Part shown: in pieces, positions 15,735 through 24,158 of the stretch | Position numbering within the stretch: the first letter of the stretch is position 1 | Layout of the letters: every line of letters begins with the position of its first letter | Position numbers and translations under genes: made by a program | The notes under the pieces: model-generated | Database searches by the model: none | The model's input: only the letters and a program-made list of their open reading frames with translations | Told to the model about the DNA's origin: nothing | Assembly (NCBI RefSeq): GCF_900112755.1 | Contig: NZ_FOMW01000003.1 | Location: 186,001 to 250,000 of the forward strand | DNA length: 64,000 nucleotides | Source of the DNA: Sulfitobacter brevis | GTDB taxonomy: Bacteria > Pseudomonadota > Alphaproteobacteria > Rhodobacterales > Rhodobacteraceae | Direction: 5' to 3'

Positions 15735-16864
15735 CAGATCGCCTTGGTTAGGTCTTGGAGGGTCAGGTTTTCGCGGGCGGGCGCGTCAGACGCGTGGCCA
15801 TTTTCGATGAGGTTCAAGCCGTCCGGTGTGCCAGTTACGGTCAGCGGCGCGGGGCGCGGATGAGCACAGCCCTTGGCACAGCCGGAGACATGCAGGAACT
15901 GGCCGTCCGACAAATGCGGGGCCAGTTGGCGGGCAATCGGGCGGGTTTCGATAAAGCCTTGCGGACAACGCGGCGCACCCGTGCAGGCAACGATGCGCAG
16001 CAGCGGATCGTCGGGATCGGTGATCAGGTCTTCTATTTCGGGCAGTTGCCGCGCGCTTTCGACCAGCAGCATCCGCCACGGGGTCATCCGCAGGCCGCCA
16101 TGTTTGGCAAGGCTGGCAAGCGTTTCGACCTGAAGCTGCCCAAAGGCCAGCCCGACCATCGCGCCCAGCGGCGTAAAGCCCGGCTTAGGCTGATAGCTTT
16201 GCCGTTGACGTGGCACGAAAAATCCGGCTGGCAGGCGTTGGCCGCTGGCCAGCAGCGCCGCCATGCGATTATGCGCGCCACGATGCGCGACAAACCAATG
16301 TGCCAGCGCCAGCGCTTCGGACACCATGCTGTCAGAGGTCACCGGTTTGCCCGCAGGCAGCCCGTCGGCCAGCAGAATAAACCCGCCGCCCGCGTCACGC
16401 TCTAACCGGATATCGGCCGAGGCGGTTTGCAGCACCGGTTCGCGCCCCGTGTCGACGGCAAAGCCGAACTTATGCGGGATCCGGGGTGCGTCCTCGGCGG
16501 AAAGGGCAGCGGTCAGTTCAGCCGTAAAACGCTCGGTGCTGTCACCGGTCAGCCAGAAGGGCGTGACAAGCATATTGCGGCGACTTTCGATTTCGGGCGT
16601 TTCATCGACCAGCCCCATGCGCGCCAGACCGTCGATCAGCTTGGGATGGCTGTCTTCACGCACGCCACGGATCTGGATGTTGCCGCGGCTCGACAGATCA
16701 ATCAGCCCGTTGCCATGGGCCGCCGCCAATGTCGCCAGCCCGTCAACCTGCGCACGGCGCAGACGCCCTCCGAAGGGGCGAATGCGCACCACCAGCCCGT
16801 CACCGGACATCATCGGGCGCAGGGCACCGGGGCACCAGCCTTTGATTTCGGGGGGAGTGGTCAT
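15734..16864 (-). CDS. cobG: Precorrin-3B synthase CobG
   Basis: A 376-residue Fe-S mono-oxygenase related to sulfite/nitrite reductases that makes precorrin-3B with molecular oxygen, the step that defines the aerobic pathway. Four siroheme/4Fe-4S-type cysteines are visible: CTGAPRC (C-x5-C) and, later, SGCAKGC (C-x3-C). N-terminal RIRPFGGRLRRAQVDGLATLA and LSSRGNIQIRG match the ferredoxin-like half-domain. I chose the ATG at 16864, in an ATGA overlap with the cobN stop; a longer in-frame start at 16912 would run inside cobN. The presence of CobG rather than CobZ is informative. Confidence 0.95.
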   Translation of the reverse strand: MTTPPEIKGWCPGALRPMMSGDGLVVRIRPFGGRLRRAQVDGLATLAAAHGNGLIDLSSRGNIQIRGVREDSHPKLIDGLARMGLVDETPEIESRRNMLVTPFWLTGDSTERFTAELTAALSAEDAPRIPHKFGFAVDTGREPVLQTASADIRLERDAGGGFILLADGLPAGKPVTSDSMVSEALALAHWFVAHRGAHNRMAALLASGQRLPAGFFVPRQRQSYQPKPGFTPLGAMVGLAFGQLQVETLASLAKHGGLRMTPWRMLLVESARQLPEIEDLITDPDDPLLRIVACTGAPRCPQGFIETRPIARQLAPHLSDGQFLHVSGCAKGCAHPRPAPLTVTGTPDGLNLIENGHASDAPARENLTLQDLTKAI

Positions 16865-19800
16865 TCGGCGGCATCCATCTGTGCGGTGATCGAATTGCGC
16901 CGCGTCACCCACAGCCCCGCATCACGCAGGGCGGCAAAACGGTCGCGCATCGCCTGAAGTGCGGCAGGGTTTTCCGCTGCCATGAAGTCAACCAGATCTT
17001 CGCGACCCAGTGTTGCGTCAAAATAGAGGTCAATCAAGTGCGCGGGCACCTCGCGGGTCAGATGCGCGAAGGCAGCGAGATTATCCAGCGTCGCAGCGAC
17101 CTCGGCAGCCCCGCGAAAGCCATGGCGCATCATGCCGCTGGCCCAATCTGTGTTGGCGGCGCGGGCGCGGACCACGCGGGCAACCTCTTCGGGCAAGGTG
17201 CGGGCGCGGGGCGCGCCAAGCTGCGTGCTGTCGACATGGTACATCGCGGGTTTATCCGCCCCCAAATGCGCCATCGCGGCAGAAAAGCCCCCCTCGTGGC
17301 TGGCGTAATCAGCGGCCAGCAAAACGTCGCTTTCGGCGAGGTCCTGAATATGGGCAAACCCGTCGGCGCCGTGCAAACGGGCCTCCAGCGCGGCGCGGTC
17401 TTGATGCGCCTCACCTTTGGCATCAATCGCCCATTCGGAACCTTTGAGCCAAGCTTCTCCCGCCGCTGCGCGCCCCGTGTCGGAGTAATCGTGAAGCGCG
17501 GTTTCCATATTCATCCCGTACAGGCCGGGGCGCGGGCCAAAGACGCGCGGCGCCTTGACCAAATAGGGGTTCATGTCGGGCGCTTCTTCCCGCTCGGCCA
17601 AGGCGGCGGCACCGGCCTCGAACAACTGGCTGAGGCCGGGGAAGACATCGCGGAACAGGCCCGAAACCCGCAGGGTGACGTCGATGCGCGGACGGTTCAG
17701 CAGGGTGAGCGGTAGCACATCAAAGCCCGAAACACGCTCTGAACCCTCGTCCCATTTCGGCGCCAGCCCCGCCAGATGCAGCGCCATCGCGACCTCTTCG
17801 CCCGCCGTGCGCATGGTGGCAGAGCCCCAGAGATCGATCACCAGCCCCTTGGGCCAATCGCCATTGTCTTGCAGGTGACGGCGCAGCAATTCCTCGGCCA
17901 GCTTCACACCTTGGGCATGGGCGGCGCGGGACGGCACAGCGCGGGGATCGACGGCATAGAGGTTGCGTCCCGTCGGCAATACATCCGAGCGCCCGCGATA
18001 GGGTGAGCCGGAGGGTCCCGCCGTCACGCGCCGCCCGTCTAGCGCGGTCAGCAGCCCTTCATGTTCGCCCTCGCCCGCGCCAAAGATATGCAGTCCGTCG
18101 CCGTATTGGCTCTCCTTGATGTCACAGACAAAGCGGTCAATGCGGGTGATCGCCTCGGCGGCGGAGGCACTGGCATCAAGGCCCAGATCTGCCTCTACGC
18201 CAGCGGCTTGCGCCTCAGAGCGGATGGTCTCGATCAACCGGTCGCGGCGGGCAGGGTCGAGCCCGTCTGCTGTAGAATATTCGTCCAGCAGGCTTTCGAG
18301 GCGAATGAGGCCCGAGGGTGTTTCGCTGTCCTTCATCGGCGGCGGCAGGTGGCCCAGTGTTACCGCACCAATGCGGCGTTTGGCCTGCGCCGCTTCGCCC
18401 GGATCGTTGACGATAAAGGGGTAAATCACCGGAAGATCGCCGGTCAGCGCTTCGGGCCAGCAGGCATCCGACAGCGCGACCGCTTTGCCCGGCAGCCATT
18501 CCAGCGTACCGTGCGCGCCGATGTGGACCAGCGCGTGTATGCCTTGCGCACGCAGCCACAGGTAGAAAGCCACATAGGAGTGCCGCGGCACGCGGGCGAG
18601 GTCGTGATAATCGGTGTCGCGGGCGGCGATACTGCCCCGCTCGGGCTGGAGGGCGACCAATGCGTTACCGCAGGCCTGCGCCGGAAAGTGGAACGCGCCG
18701 TCGCTGTAAAGCGGATCATCCTGCACAACGCCCCATGCGGTGCGCAGATCGTCGCGCAGCGGTTGCGGCAGGTGGGCGAGAGCTGCCTCATAGTCGGCAA
18801 GCGGCCAAGCGATGGCGGATTGGGTCAACGACTTGCCAAACCCCACATCGGGCTTGGCGCTATATCCGGCCCCTGCCAGCGTCATCAGCATGTCTTCGAC
18901 CGAGGCCAGCGCATCGAGGCCGACAGCATGGGCGATCTGGTCCGCACGGCCGGGATAGGTGGAGAGCACCAGCGCCAGCTTGCGCCCGGACACAGGGGTT
19001 TTTGCGAGCGTCGTCCATCCAGTGACACGGTCCACCACGGCCTTGATCCGCGCAGCATCGGCGCGGTGAGCGAAGCGGGAGTATTGCAGGTGCGGGTCTC
19101 TCTTGCCCGGTGCCTTAAAGCTGACAACGCCGGTGAAAATGCGGCCATCGACCTCGGGCAGCACCACATGCATGGCAAGATCGGCAGGTGACAGCCCGCG
19201 CTCGCTTTCGGCCCAATCTTTGTGCCGCGCTGTGGAAAGGGCAACCTGAAACACCGGACAGCCCGTGGCATCCAGCGGCGACGCGCCATTCTCGCCGCGC
19301 CCTGAAAAGGCGGTGGCATTGACGATGGCAGCGGGGGCGAGTTGAGCCAAGGCCGCGGCAAGGAAATCATGCGCAGGCTCGGCCTTAAGCGAAGGTACGA
19401 AAAGGCCGATGGCGTTGAAACCGCGCGCGCGCAGTTCGGCGATTAACGCGTCGATGGGGGCGGTATCGGCGGCAGTCAGATAGCTGCGGTAGAAGGTGAC
19501 GGCGATCGTCTCGCCCTGTGTATCGGCAAAGGGGATCACGCCCTTGTCGGGATCGTAGAACCCGCAATCCGGCACGGTCTTGGTGCCCAGAACCGGCCCC
19601 GCATAAAACCCCGCCGCCAATGCCAGCTGCGCCAGAGCCGCTTGCGCCGCAACGGCGCCGCCCGCATCGCAAAGGTGTGAAAGGCGGCGCAGGGTGGAGA
19701 TCGGCAGGGTGGAATGGGCATCAAGCGCGGGATCTTCGCGCCCGTCGGCAGGCAGCACCGCCAGCGCGATGTTGTTGCGGCGGGCAAAATCCTGCACCTG

Positions 19801-20103
19801 CATAATCCCGTAGGGCCAGTAATTCTCGCCGCCGATAAGGCGGATGAGGATGCCTTTGGCCCCCGCTAGCGTCGTTTCGACATAGTTATCGACCGAGGCA
19901 GGGTGGCGCAGCGCCACGAGGTTGCACAGCCGCAAGCGGGGCAGCTTGCCCTCCGGCCCGCCACCGCGATGCCAGCCCGCCGCGAAAGCGCCGAGGTCAC
20001 TGTCGGAGAACGAAAGCACCACCAGATCAGCGGGCGTCTGCCCCGGATCATAAGGGGTTTCGCTATCCTCCAGCCCATGGCTTTCGCGGAAGACGACATG
20101 CAT
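16861..20103 (-). CDS. cobN: Cobaltochelatase subunit CobN
   Basis: A 1080-residue large subunit of the ATP-dependent cobalt chelatase that inserts cobalt into hydrogenobyrinic acid a,c-diamide together with CobS and CobT, neither of which is in this window. CobN/magnesium-chelatase H-type blocks include IRLIGGENYWPYG near residue 90, HIGAHGTLEWLPGKAVALSD mid-protein, and PTGRNLYAVDPRAVPS. The protein is shorter than the about 1275-residue Pseudomonas denitrificans enzyme but shows intact N- and C-terminal blocks, so a compact form is likelier than truncation. It lies 3 bases after cobW and overlaps cobG by 4. Confidence 0.95.
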   Translation of the reverse strand: MHVVFRESHGLEDSETPYDPGQTPADLVVLSFSDSDLGAFAAGWHRGGGPEGKLPRLRLCNLVALRHPASVDNYVETTLAGAKGILIRLIGGENYWPYGIMQVQDFARRNNIALAVLPADGREDPALDAHSTLPISTLRRLSHLCDAGGAVAAQAALAQLALAAGFYAGPVLGTKTVPDCGFYDPDKGVIPFADTQGETIAVTFYRSYLTAADTAPIDALIAELRARGFNAIGLFVPSLKAEPAHDFLAAALAQLAPAAIVNATAFSGRGENGASPLDATGCPVFQVALSTARHKDWAESERGLSPADLAMHVVLPEVDGRIFTGVVSFKAPGKRDPHLQYSRFAHRADAARIKAVVDRVTGWTTLAKTPVSGRKLALVLSTYPGRADQIAHAVGLDALASVEDMLMTLAGAGYSAKPDVGFGKSLTQSAIAWPLADYEAALAHLPQPLRDDLRTAWGVVQDDPLYSDGAFHFPAQACGNALVALQPERGSIAARDTDYHDLARVPRHSYVAFYLWLRAQGIHALVHIGAHGTLEWLPGKAVALSDACWPEALTGDLPVIYPFIVNDPGEAAQAKRRIGAVTLGHLPPPMKDSETPSGLIRLESLLDEYSTADGLDPARRDRLIETIRSEAQAAGVEADLGLDASASAAEAITRIDRFVCDIKESQYGDGLHIFGAGEGEHEGLLTALDGRRVTAGPSGSPYRGRSDVLPTGRNLYAVDPRAVPSRAAHAQGVKLAEELLRRHLQDNGDWPKGLVIDLWGSATMRTAGEEVAMALHLAGLAPKWDEGSERVSGFDVLPLTLLNRPRIDVTLRVSGLFRDVFPGLSQLFEAGAAALAEREEAPDMNPYLVKAPRVFGPRPGLYGMNMETALHDYSDTGRAAAGEAWLKGSEWAIDAKGEAHQDRAALEARLHGADGFAHIQDLAESDVLLAADYASHEGGFSAAMAHLGADKPAMYHVDSTQLGAPRARTLPEEVARVVRARAANTDWASGMMRHGFRGAAEVAATLDNLAAFAHLTREVPAHLIDLYFDATLGREDLVDFMAAENPAALQAMRDRFAALRDAGLWVTRRNSITAQMDAAE

Positions 20104-20106
20104 GGG

Positions 20107-21141
20107 TCAGGCCCCCAGCACAGCGCGGATGGCGGCCAGATCGACGTGATCATGCTCGGCGATCACCACGAGGTGTCCGGCACGCATGTCAGCGCCCCAA
20201 GGGCGGTCAAACTGGTGACGCACCCGCGCACCGACAGCCTGAACCAGCAAGCGCATCGGCTTGCCTTTCACGGCGACGTAACCTTTGACGCGCAGGATGT
20301 GCTGCTCGTCGGCCAGCCGTTCGATAGCCTTGACCAGCGCATCGACGTCCTCAATCTCGGGCATTGGCACGACGACGGTTTCGAAGTCGTCATGCTCATG
20401 ATCGTCGGCCCCGTCATGGTGCGAGGGCCGCGCGGCCAGATCGTCTTCGGCTTTGGCGTTCAGACCCAAGATCACATTGGGGTCGATCACGCCTTCGCTC
20501 ATCTCGAGAATCGGGATCTTGCGCGGGCTTTCGGCCTCGATCACCTTGCGGGCGGCTGCAAGACCTTCCGGGCCGGCGAGATCGGCCTTGGACATCAGGA
20601 TGATGTCGGCGCAAGAAATTTGGTCCTCGAAAACTTCGGACAGCGGGGTTTCGTGATCAAGGCTGTCGTCGGCCAAACGCTGGGCATCCACTGCCGCCAC
20701 ATCAGCGGCAAATCGGCCCGCGGCCACAGCTTCGGCATCGGCCAAGGCAATCACCCCATCAACGGTAATCTTGGAGCGGATCGCGGGCCAGTCAAACGCC
20801 TTCAACAACGGCTTGGGCAGCGCCAGACCGGAGGTTTCGATCAGGATATGATCGGGACGCGTCGGCATCGCCATCAGCGCCTCGATCGTAGGGGTGAAAT
20901 CATCGGCCACGGTGCAGCAGATACAGCCATTCGCCAGCTCGACGATGTTCTCGGCAGGGCAATCCTCATCTGCACAGCTTTTGAGGATATCGCCATCAAC
21001 ACCGACGGTGCCGAACTCGTTGACCAGCACGGCAAGGCGGCGGCCTTTGGAGTGGGTCATCAGGTGGCGGATCAGCGTGGTCTTGCCCGAGCCGAGAAAG
21101 CCGGTGATCACGGTTACGGGGATCTTTGCCAGATCGGTCAT
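20107..21141 (-). CDS. cobW: CobW-type GTPase / metallochaperone
   Basis: A 344-residue G3E GTPase of the CobW family, thought to deliver cobalt to the chelatase CobN. The Walker A GFLGSGKTT is at residues 14-22, and the metal-binding CICC motif (C-x-C-C) at 73-76 follows ELANG. The GTPase guanine motif lies in SKADL. A His/Asp-rich linker, HHDGADDHEHDD, sits before the C-terminal domain. I chose the start at 21141, which overlaps the DUF1636 stop in an ATGA; the longer frame adds 27 residues from inside that gene. Placement directly upstream of cobN supports the cobalt-delivery role. Confidence 0.94.
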   Translation of the reverse strand: MTDLAKIPVTVITGFLGSGKTTLIRHLMTHSKGRRLAVLVNEFGTVGVDGDILKSCADEDCPAENIVELANGCICCTVADDFTPTIEALMAMPTRPDHILIETSGLALPKPLLKAFDWPAIRSKITVDGVIALADAEAVAAGRFAADVAAVDAQRLADDSLDHETPLSEVFEDQISCADIILMSKADLAGPEGLAAARKVIEAESPRKIPILEMSEGVIDPNVILGLNAKAEDDLAARPSHHDGADDHEHDDFETVVVPMPEIEDVDALVKAIERLADEQHILRVKGYVAVKGKPMRLLVQAVGARVRHQFDRPWGADMRAGHLVVIAEHDHVDLAAIRAVLGA

Positions 21142-21512
21142 TCGGCGGCCTCCATTGGCAGGGTCATCGGGGGAACACGGGCAAGGCTTTGCTTGCGGAA
21201 AATTACGGGCCGTTCGCGCCAAGGCACGAGCCCGTCAGTGGTGGCGGCGTAGGCGGCGGCACCGGTCAGGATATCGGGTGCATCCTCGGGCGCGAGGCGG
21301 CCATAAACATAGGTCCATTTCCCAGGTGCAGAGAGCGCTACGGCAGCACCCTGCGAACAGGCCGACAGGCATTCAACGCCGACGATCTGCACCCCTTCGG
21401 GAGCCTCGGCGGCGGAAAGTGCCGCGTGCAGTTGCGCACCCGGGCGCGGCGCGTCTTCTTCCAGCACAACGCCGGCGCGGCAGGTGGTGCAGACATGCAG
21501 GGTGACTGTCAT
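21138..21512 (-). CDS. DUF1636 family protein, cobalamin-cluster copy B
   Basis: A 124-residue DUF1636 protein, the second copy in the block. It has the same cysteine plan as copy A: VCTTC (C-x2-C, residues 7-10) and ECLSAC (C-x3-C, near residues 47-52). Its C-terminal region is longer, ending TLPMEAAE. A clear ribosome site AAGGGGAACG precedes the ATG at 21512, and the gene overlaps cobW by 4 bases. An electron-transfer or metal-relay role is inference. Confidence 0.78.
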   Translation of the reverse strand: MTVTLHVCTTCRAGVVLEEDAPRPGAQLHAALSAAEAPEGVQIVGVECLSACSQGAAVALSAPGKWTYVYGRLAPEDAPDILTGAAAYAATTDGLVPWRERPVIFRKQSLARVPPMTLPMEAAE

Positions 21513-21532
21513 GTATCGTTCCCCTTAATGGT

Positions 21533-21559
21533 CCCGAAGGGGCCTAGCGCACCTTCGGG
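21533..21559 (-). other. Stem-loop between the His-rich gene and DUF1636 copy B
   Basis: CCCGAAGG (21533-21540) and CCTTCGGG (21552-21559) form a perfect 8-bp stem with an 11-base loop and no T-run. It sits in the only sizeable gap of the riboswitch operon. It may stabilise or process the mRNA between the transport and biosynthesis parts. Confidence 0.55.
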
Positions 21560-21578
21560 GTTCGGACAAGCGGCAGAT

Positions 21579-22070
21579 CTATTCGACGATCAACCGCGTT
21601 TCAGCGATGATCGGCTGGCCTGCAACGGCGAGCGGGCGGTGGTCGTTGCCCGTGAGCGTGACTTTGACGGTGACTTCGCCGGTGGGCAGATGGTCAATAT
21701 GCATCCACTCGCCATAAAGTCGCGCCAGTTTCACGTCGTTAACGTAGACATGCGCGTGACCTTCGCCCGCCACATCGGCAAGGCTGGCCGACTGTGGGGC
21801 GAAGGTGAAATTGCGCGTACGGACCCGCAGGTTATAGCCCGCAACCGGATCGGCGCTGAGGTCGAGCGTGACCTCGGGCGCATCCACGGCAGGTAATTCG
21901 CGCGGGTCATTGTGCAGATCGGCGTGGGCGTCAGCGTTCGCGCCAGCCTCATGGCCCGCATCACCGTGATCATGGCCATCAAAGGTGACGCCATTGCCTG
22001 CGGCGATGGCAAAGCCCAGCCCGCCACCAAACACCAGCCCGATGGCAAAAAGCACCAGCCCCCTATTCAT
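21579..22070 (-). CDS. His/Asp-rich exported or membrane-anchored protein of the cobalt operon
   Basis: A 163-residue protein I cannot assign to a named family. An N-terminal hydrophobic span (residues 4-25, LVLFAIGLVFGGGLGFAIAA) would export or anchor it. A metal-ligand-rich stretch, HDHGDAGHEAGANADAHADLH, follows at about 33-53. The rest is a beta-rich domain with FTFAPQSASLADVAGEGHAHVYVNDVKLARLYGEWMHIDHLPTG, containing a HAHVYVND motif. It overlaps the cbtA stop by 8 bases and shares the B12 riboswitch, so a periplasmic cobalt-binding role is a fair inference. Confidence 0.72.
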   Translation of the reverse strand: MNRGLVLFAIGLVFGGGLGFAIAAGNGVTFDGHDHGDAGHEAGANADAHADLHNDPRELPAVDAPEVTLDLSADPVAGYNLRVRTRNFTFAPQSASLADVAGEGHAHVYVNDVKLARLYGEWMHIDHLPTGEVTVKVTLTGNDHRPLAVAGQPIIAETRLIVE

Positions 22071-22743
22071 GGGCGGCCTCGCGTTGCCAGAAGTAGCCCG
22101 CGAAGCTGCCGAGAATCACCCAAGCGGCGAAGCCGACGCCCAGTGCACGTGCGGCAAAAAGGGCGGCGATTTCAGGCGGCACGGTGCCGATAAAACGGTC
22201 AGGCTCGGGTGCGCCGGCTAGATGTGGTGCGAGCAATAGCACAACCGCCACGCCCCAGCCGATCCACGATATGCCAAAAGCCAGCAGCCACAGCGCCACA
22301 GCCGCAGCGCCCACCGTAGCGAACCACCAGATTTGACGCGCACCAACATCGGCAGCAGCCACACCGGGTACTTCGGGGGCCAGCGTGAAAGCGGGAGCCA
22401 GATGAAAAACGACAAAGCCCGCCACACCCCAGATCAGGCCGGACCGCGCATTAATCAACGCGCCACGTTCTTCGGCAAGGCTCATCGCGGCGACGCCGAT
22501 CAGCGCATAGCCGGTATAGGTCAGCATGGTGAAAATCAGGCTCAGCCCGTCGCGCACCGCGTCAAAGCCGGGCAACGCGGGATGGGCCGAGACCGCTTCG
22601 GCCCCGAAATGCAGCAACTCGCCGCTTTCATACAGCTCCGCATGCAGCAAAACCGGCTGCACAAACACGAACTGCAACAGGCCCGCAATCAGGCCCGTTG
22701 CAGCGCCAGCGAACAACGCGCTGGTCACAAATCTGGAAAGCAT
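22063..22743 (-). CDS. cbtA: Cobalt transporter subunit CbtA
   Basis: A 226-residue membrane protein with about five hydrophobic spans, the hallmark of CbtA, a B12-regulated predicted cobalt transporter found with the short partner CbtB. The first span (residues 6-28) is followed by QPVLLHAELYESGELLH, which contains a histidine likely to be functional. It lies 3 bases after cbtB and overlaps the next gene by 8 bases. Transport of cobalt by CbtAB rests on comparative genomics of the family more than on direct biochemistry. Confidence 0.9.
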   Translation of the reverse strand: MLSRFVTSALFAGAATGLIAGLLQFVFVQPVLLHAELYESGELLHFGAEAVSAHPALPGFDAVRDGLSLIFTMLTYTGYALIGVAAMSLAEERGALINARSGLIWGVAGFVVFHLAPAFTLAPEVPGVAAADVGARQIWWFATVGAAAVALWLLAFGISWIGWGVAVVLLLAPHLAGAPEPDRFIGTVPPEIAALFAARALGVGFAAWVILGSFAGYFWQREAAHE

Positions 22744-22746
22744 TGC

Positions 22747-22917
22747 TTAGTGGCAGGGAAAGCCGGTTGCGTGACGCACGTCATGCGCCGCGTCATGCAG
22801 AGCGGCTGCCTGCACATGGCCGGTCAGCGCGATCAGGGCAACGCCCAGCATCATCGCAAATACAGTCGGGACAAGGCGCGTGCGGGTCGTGCTCAGGCTC
22901 TGTGTCAGTGTCGTCAT
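22747..22917 (-). CDS. cbtB: Cobalt transporter subunit CbtB
   Basis: A 56-residue single-span membrane protein (hydrophobic residues about 15-36) ending in a histidine-rich tail, HDAAHDVRHATGFPCH, the CbtB signature thought to bind cobalt. The ATG at 22917 has GAGGAG 7 bases upstream. It is the first gene behind the B12 riboswitch, and the longer in-frame start at 23055 would lie inside the riboswitch. Its length is typical of the family (about 60). Confidence 0.9.
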   Translation of the reverse strand: MTTLTQSLSTTRTRLVPTVFAMMLGVALIALTGHVQAAALHDAAHDVRHATGFPCH

Positions 22918-22967
22918 CTGTCTACTCCTCGTCGTCACACCCGACGACATCTTGCGTTTCACTCCGC

Positions 22968-23130
22968 CTGGCAGGTCTCCTGGCTCGCGGGTCGTGGCCT
23001 TTGGCCCGCCTTCCCTACCCGATTTAGGGCAAGTGGCATCTGGGCGCAGACTCACCGCTTACAGTCGCGGGGGCGGCTTTGGCTTCGGGCTGCTGCCCTT
23101 ACCAAATTCCCTTTTCGGTCCCACACCATA
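22968..23130 (-). ncRNA. Cobalamin (B12) riboswitch
   Basis: Read on the minus strand, the segment shows the conserved B12 core GCCCCCGCGACTGTAAGCGG, then GATGCCACTT (the GCCACTG-like element), and ends with the B12 box AGCCAGGAGACCTGCC (22985-22970). Downstream, GTCGTC and GACGAC can form a hairpin directly before the cbtB ribosome site GAGGAG, suggesting translational control. It governs the run from cbtB to cobJ, more than 9 kb. Ligand-dependent repression is known for the class; the platform is my reading. Confidence 0.93.
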
Positions 23131-23527
23131 GGTGATTTTCGGAACACCAAGCGTGGTCAGTTACACATTTTGCCCCGTCTTGCGCAAGATAGAATTGCGA
23201 CATGTCAGGCGCGGGATGCGGTTCTTTTTGGTATTTTTGAGGGACCTTGCGCGGCTTATGTTACCGTGGAGGCTTAAAAGCCGAGCGAATCTGCGGCACG
23301 GGAATCGCCGCGCCCTGCCCTGTCGCGCCCGCTGCGGCGCATTGGTAAAAGCGGGCTTGTTTTCAAGCGCATGAATAAACCTACGCAGCTTTTTGCCAGT
23401 TTTCGCGGTTCCCTGCAAACTCCCGCCAATAGCAAAATTCCGCTCCGGAACATCGGGTGGGGGTCGGGCATTTCCTCCCCGACATCACGAAAGGTGTCCG
23501 ACTAGGAAACTAAAAGGAGTACATCTG
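23131..23527. other. 397-base gap without a recognised gene
   Basis: The stretch must hold the promoter of the riboswitch operon (minus) and of the secreted-protein gene (plus). Short open frames on both strands lack ribosome sites and family features. I could not place a promoter with confidence. An AAAAGGAGTACATCTG ribosome site ends the region. Confidence 0.6.
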
Positions 23528-24055
23528 ATGAAACGTACAACAAGCACAATGATCGCCGCCCTTCTGGCAACCGGTGTTTCGACTGCAGCCTTCGCTGAAT
23601 CGAAAGCCGCAACATCCGTTGATGCAGGCGTTACTGCCGATGTGACAGCAAACACGGGTGCCGCCAACGTCGACGTGACTGCCGACACCGACGCAAATGT
23701 GAAAGGCAAGAACAAGCTGGCCAAGGAAAACTACGGCCAACTGATCTCGGAACTGCGCAGCGGCTCGAAAAAGGGCGCTGACGTCACCGCTGAAATCGGC
23801 GGTGTGACCGCAGACGCTGAAACCACGTTCACCACTGTGAGCGACCTCAAAGGCAACGCAGGCGATGACGCCGAAGCGCTTGATAATGCGCTGGACGCGA
23901 AAAGCGAAATGGTCATGGACCTGCAAGCGGCCTTGGAAGCCAACGCCGATCTGAAATCAAAGATCGTAGCCGAGGGCTACAAAGTTGATCAGGTGATCGC
24001 GGTTTCCACACAAGGCTCTGGCGGCGTCACGCTGGTGGTCGACGACCGCATGTAA
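23528..24055 (+). CDS. Secreted protein of unknown function
   Basis: A 175-residue protein with a clear signal peptide (MKRTTSTMIAALLATGVSTAAFAE, residues 1-24). The mature N-terminus is a Val/Asp/Ala/Thr-rich low-complexity stretch with repeated VDAGVTADVTAN- and VDVTADTDAN-like units. A more structured domain (NYGQLISELRSGSKKGADVTAEIGG onward) ends in QGSGGVTLVVDDRM. A strong ribosome site (AAAAGGAG) precedes the ATG at 23528, and an intrinsic terminator follows. I recognise no family. Confidence 0.75.
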   Translation: MKRTTSTMIAALLATGVSTAAFAESKAATSVDAGVTADVTANTGAANVDVTADTDANVKGKNKLAKENYGQLISELRSGSKKGADVTAEIGGVTADAETTFTTVSDLKGNAGDDAEALDNALDAKSEMVMDLQAALEANADLKSKIVAEGYKVDQVIAVSTQGSGGVTLVVDDRM

Positions 24056-24098
24056 CGCGAACCAACACCGTTGCCGGGCATCCATCTGGCGACACAGG

Positions 24099-24132
24099 GC
24101 CGGAGAACTTACGGGGTCTCCGGCCTTTTTTG
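24099..24132 (+). terminator. Intrinsic terminator of the secreted-protein gene
   Basis: GGCCGGAGA (24099-24107) pairs perfectly with TCTCCGGCC (24118-24126) around a 10-base loop, followed by TTTTTT. It lies 43 bases after the stop and 26 bases before the convergent pncB end. Confidence 0.95.
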
Positions 24133-24158
24133 TGCGCTCAGCTCGGCAAGCGTCCAGC

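Noticed and set aside
17010-19191. Open frames on the plus strand over cobN
   Set aside because: They lie within the conserved cobN coding region and have no ribosome sites or motifs.
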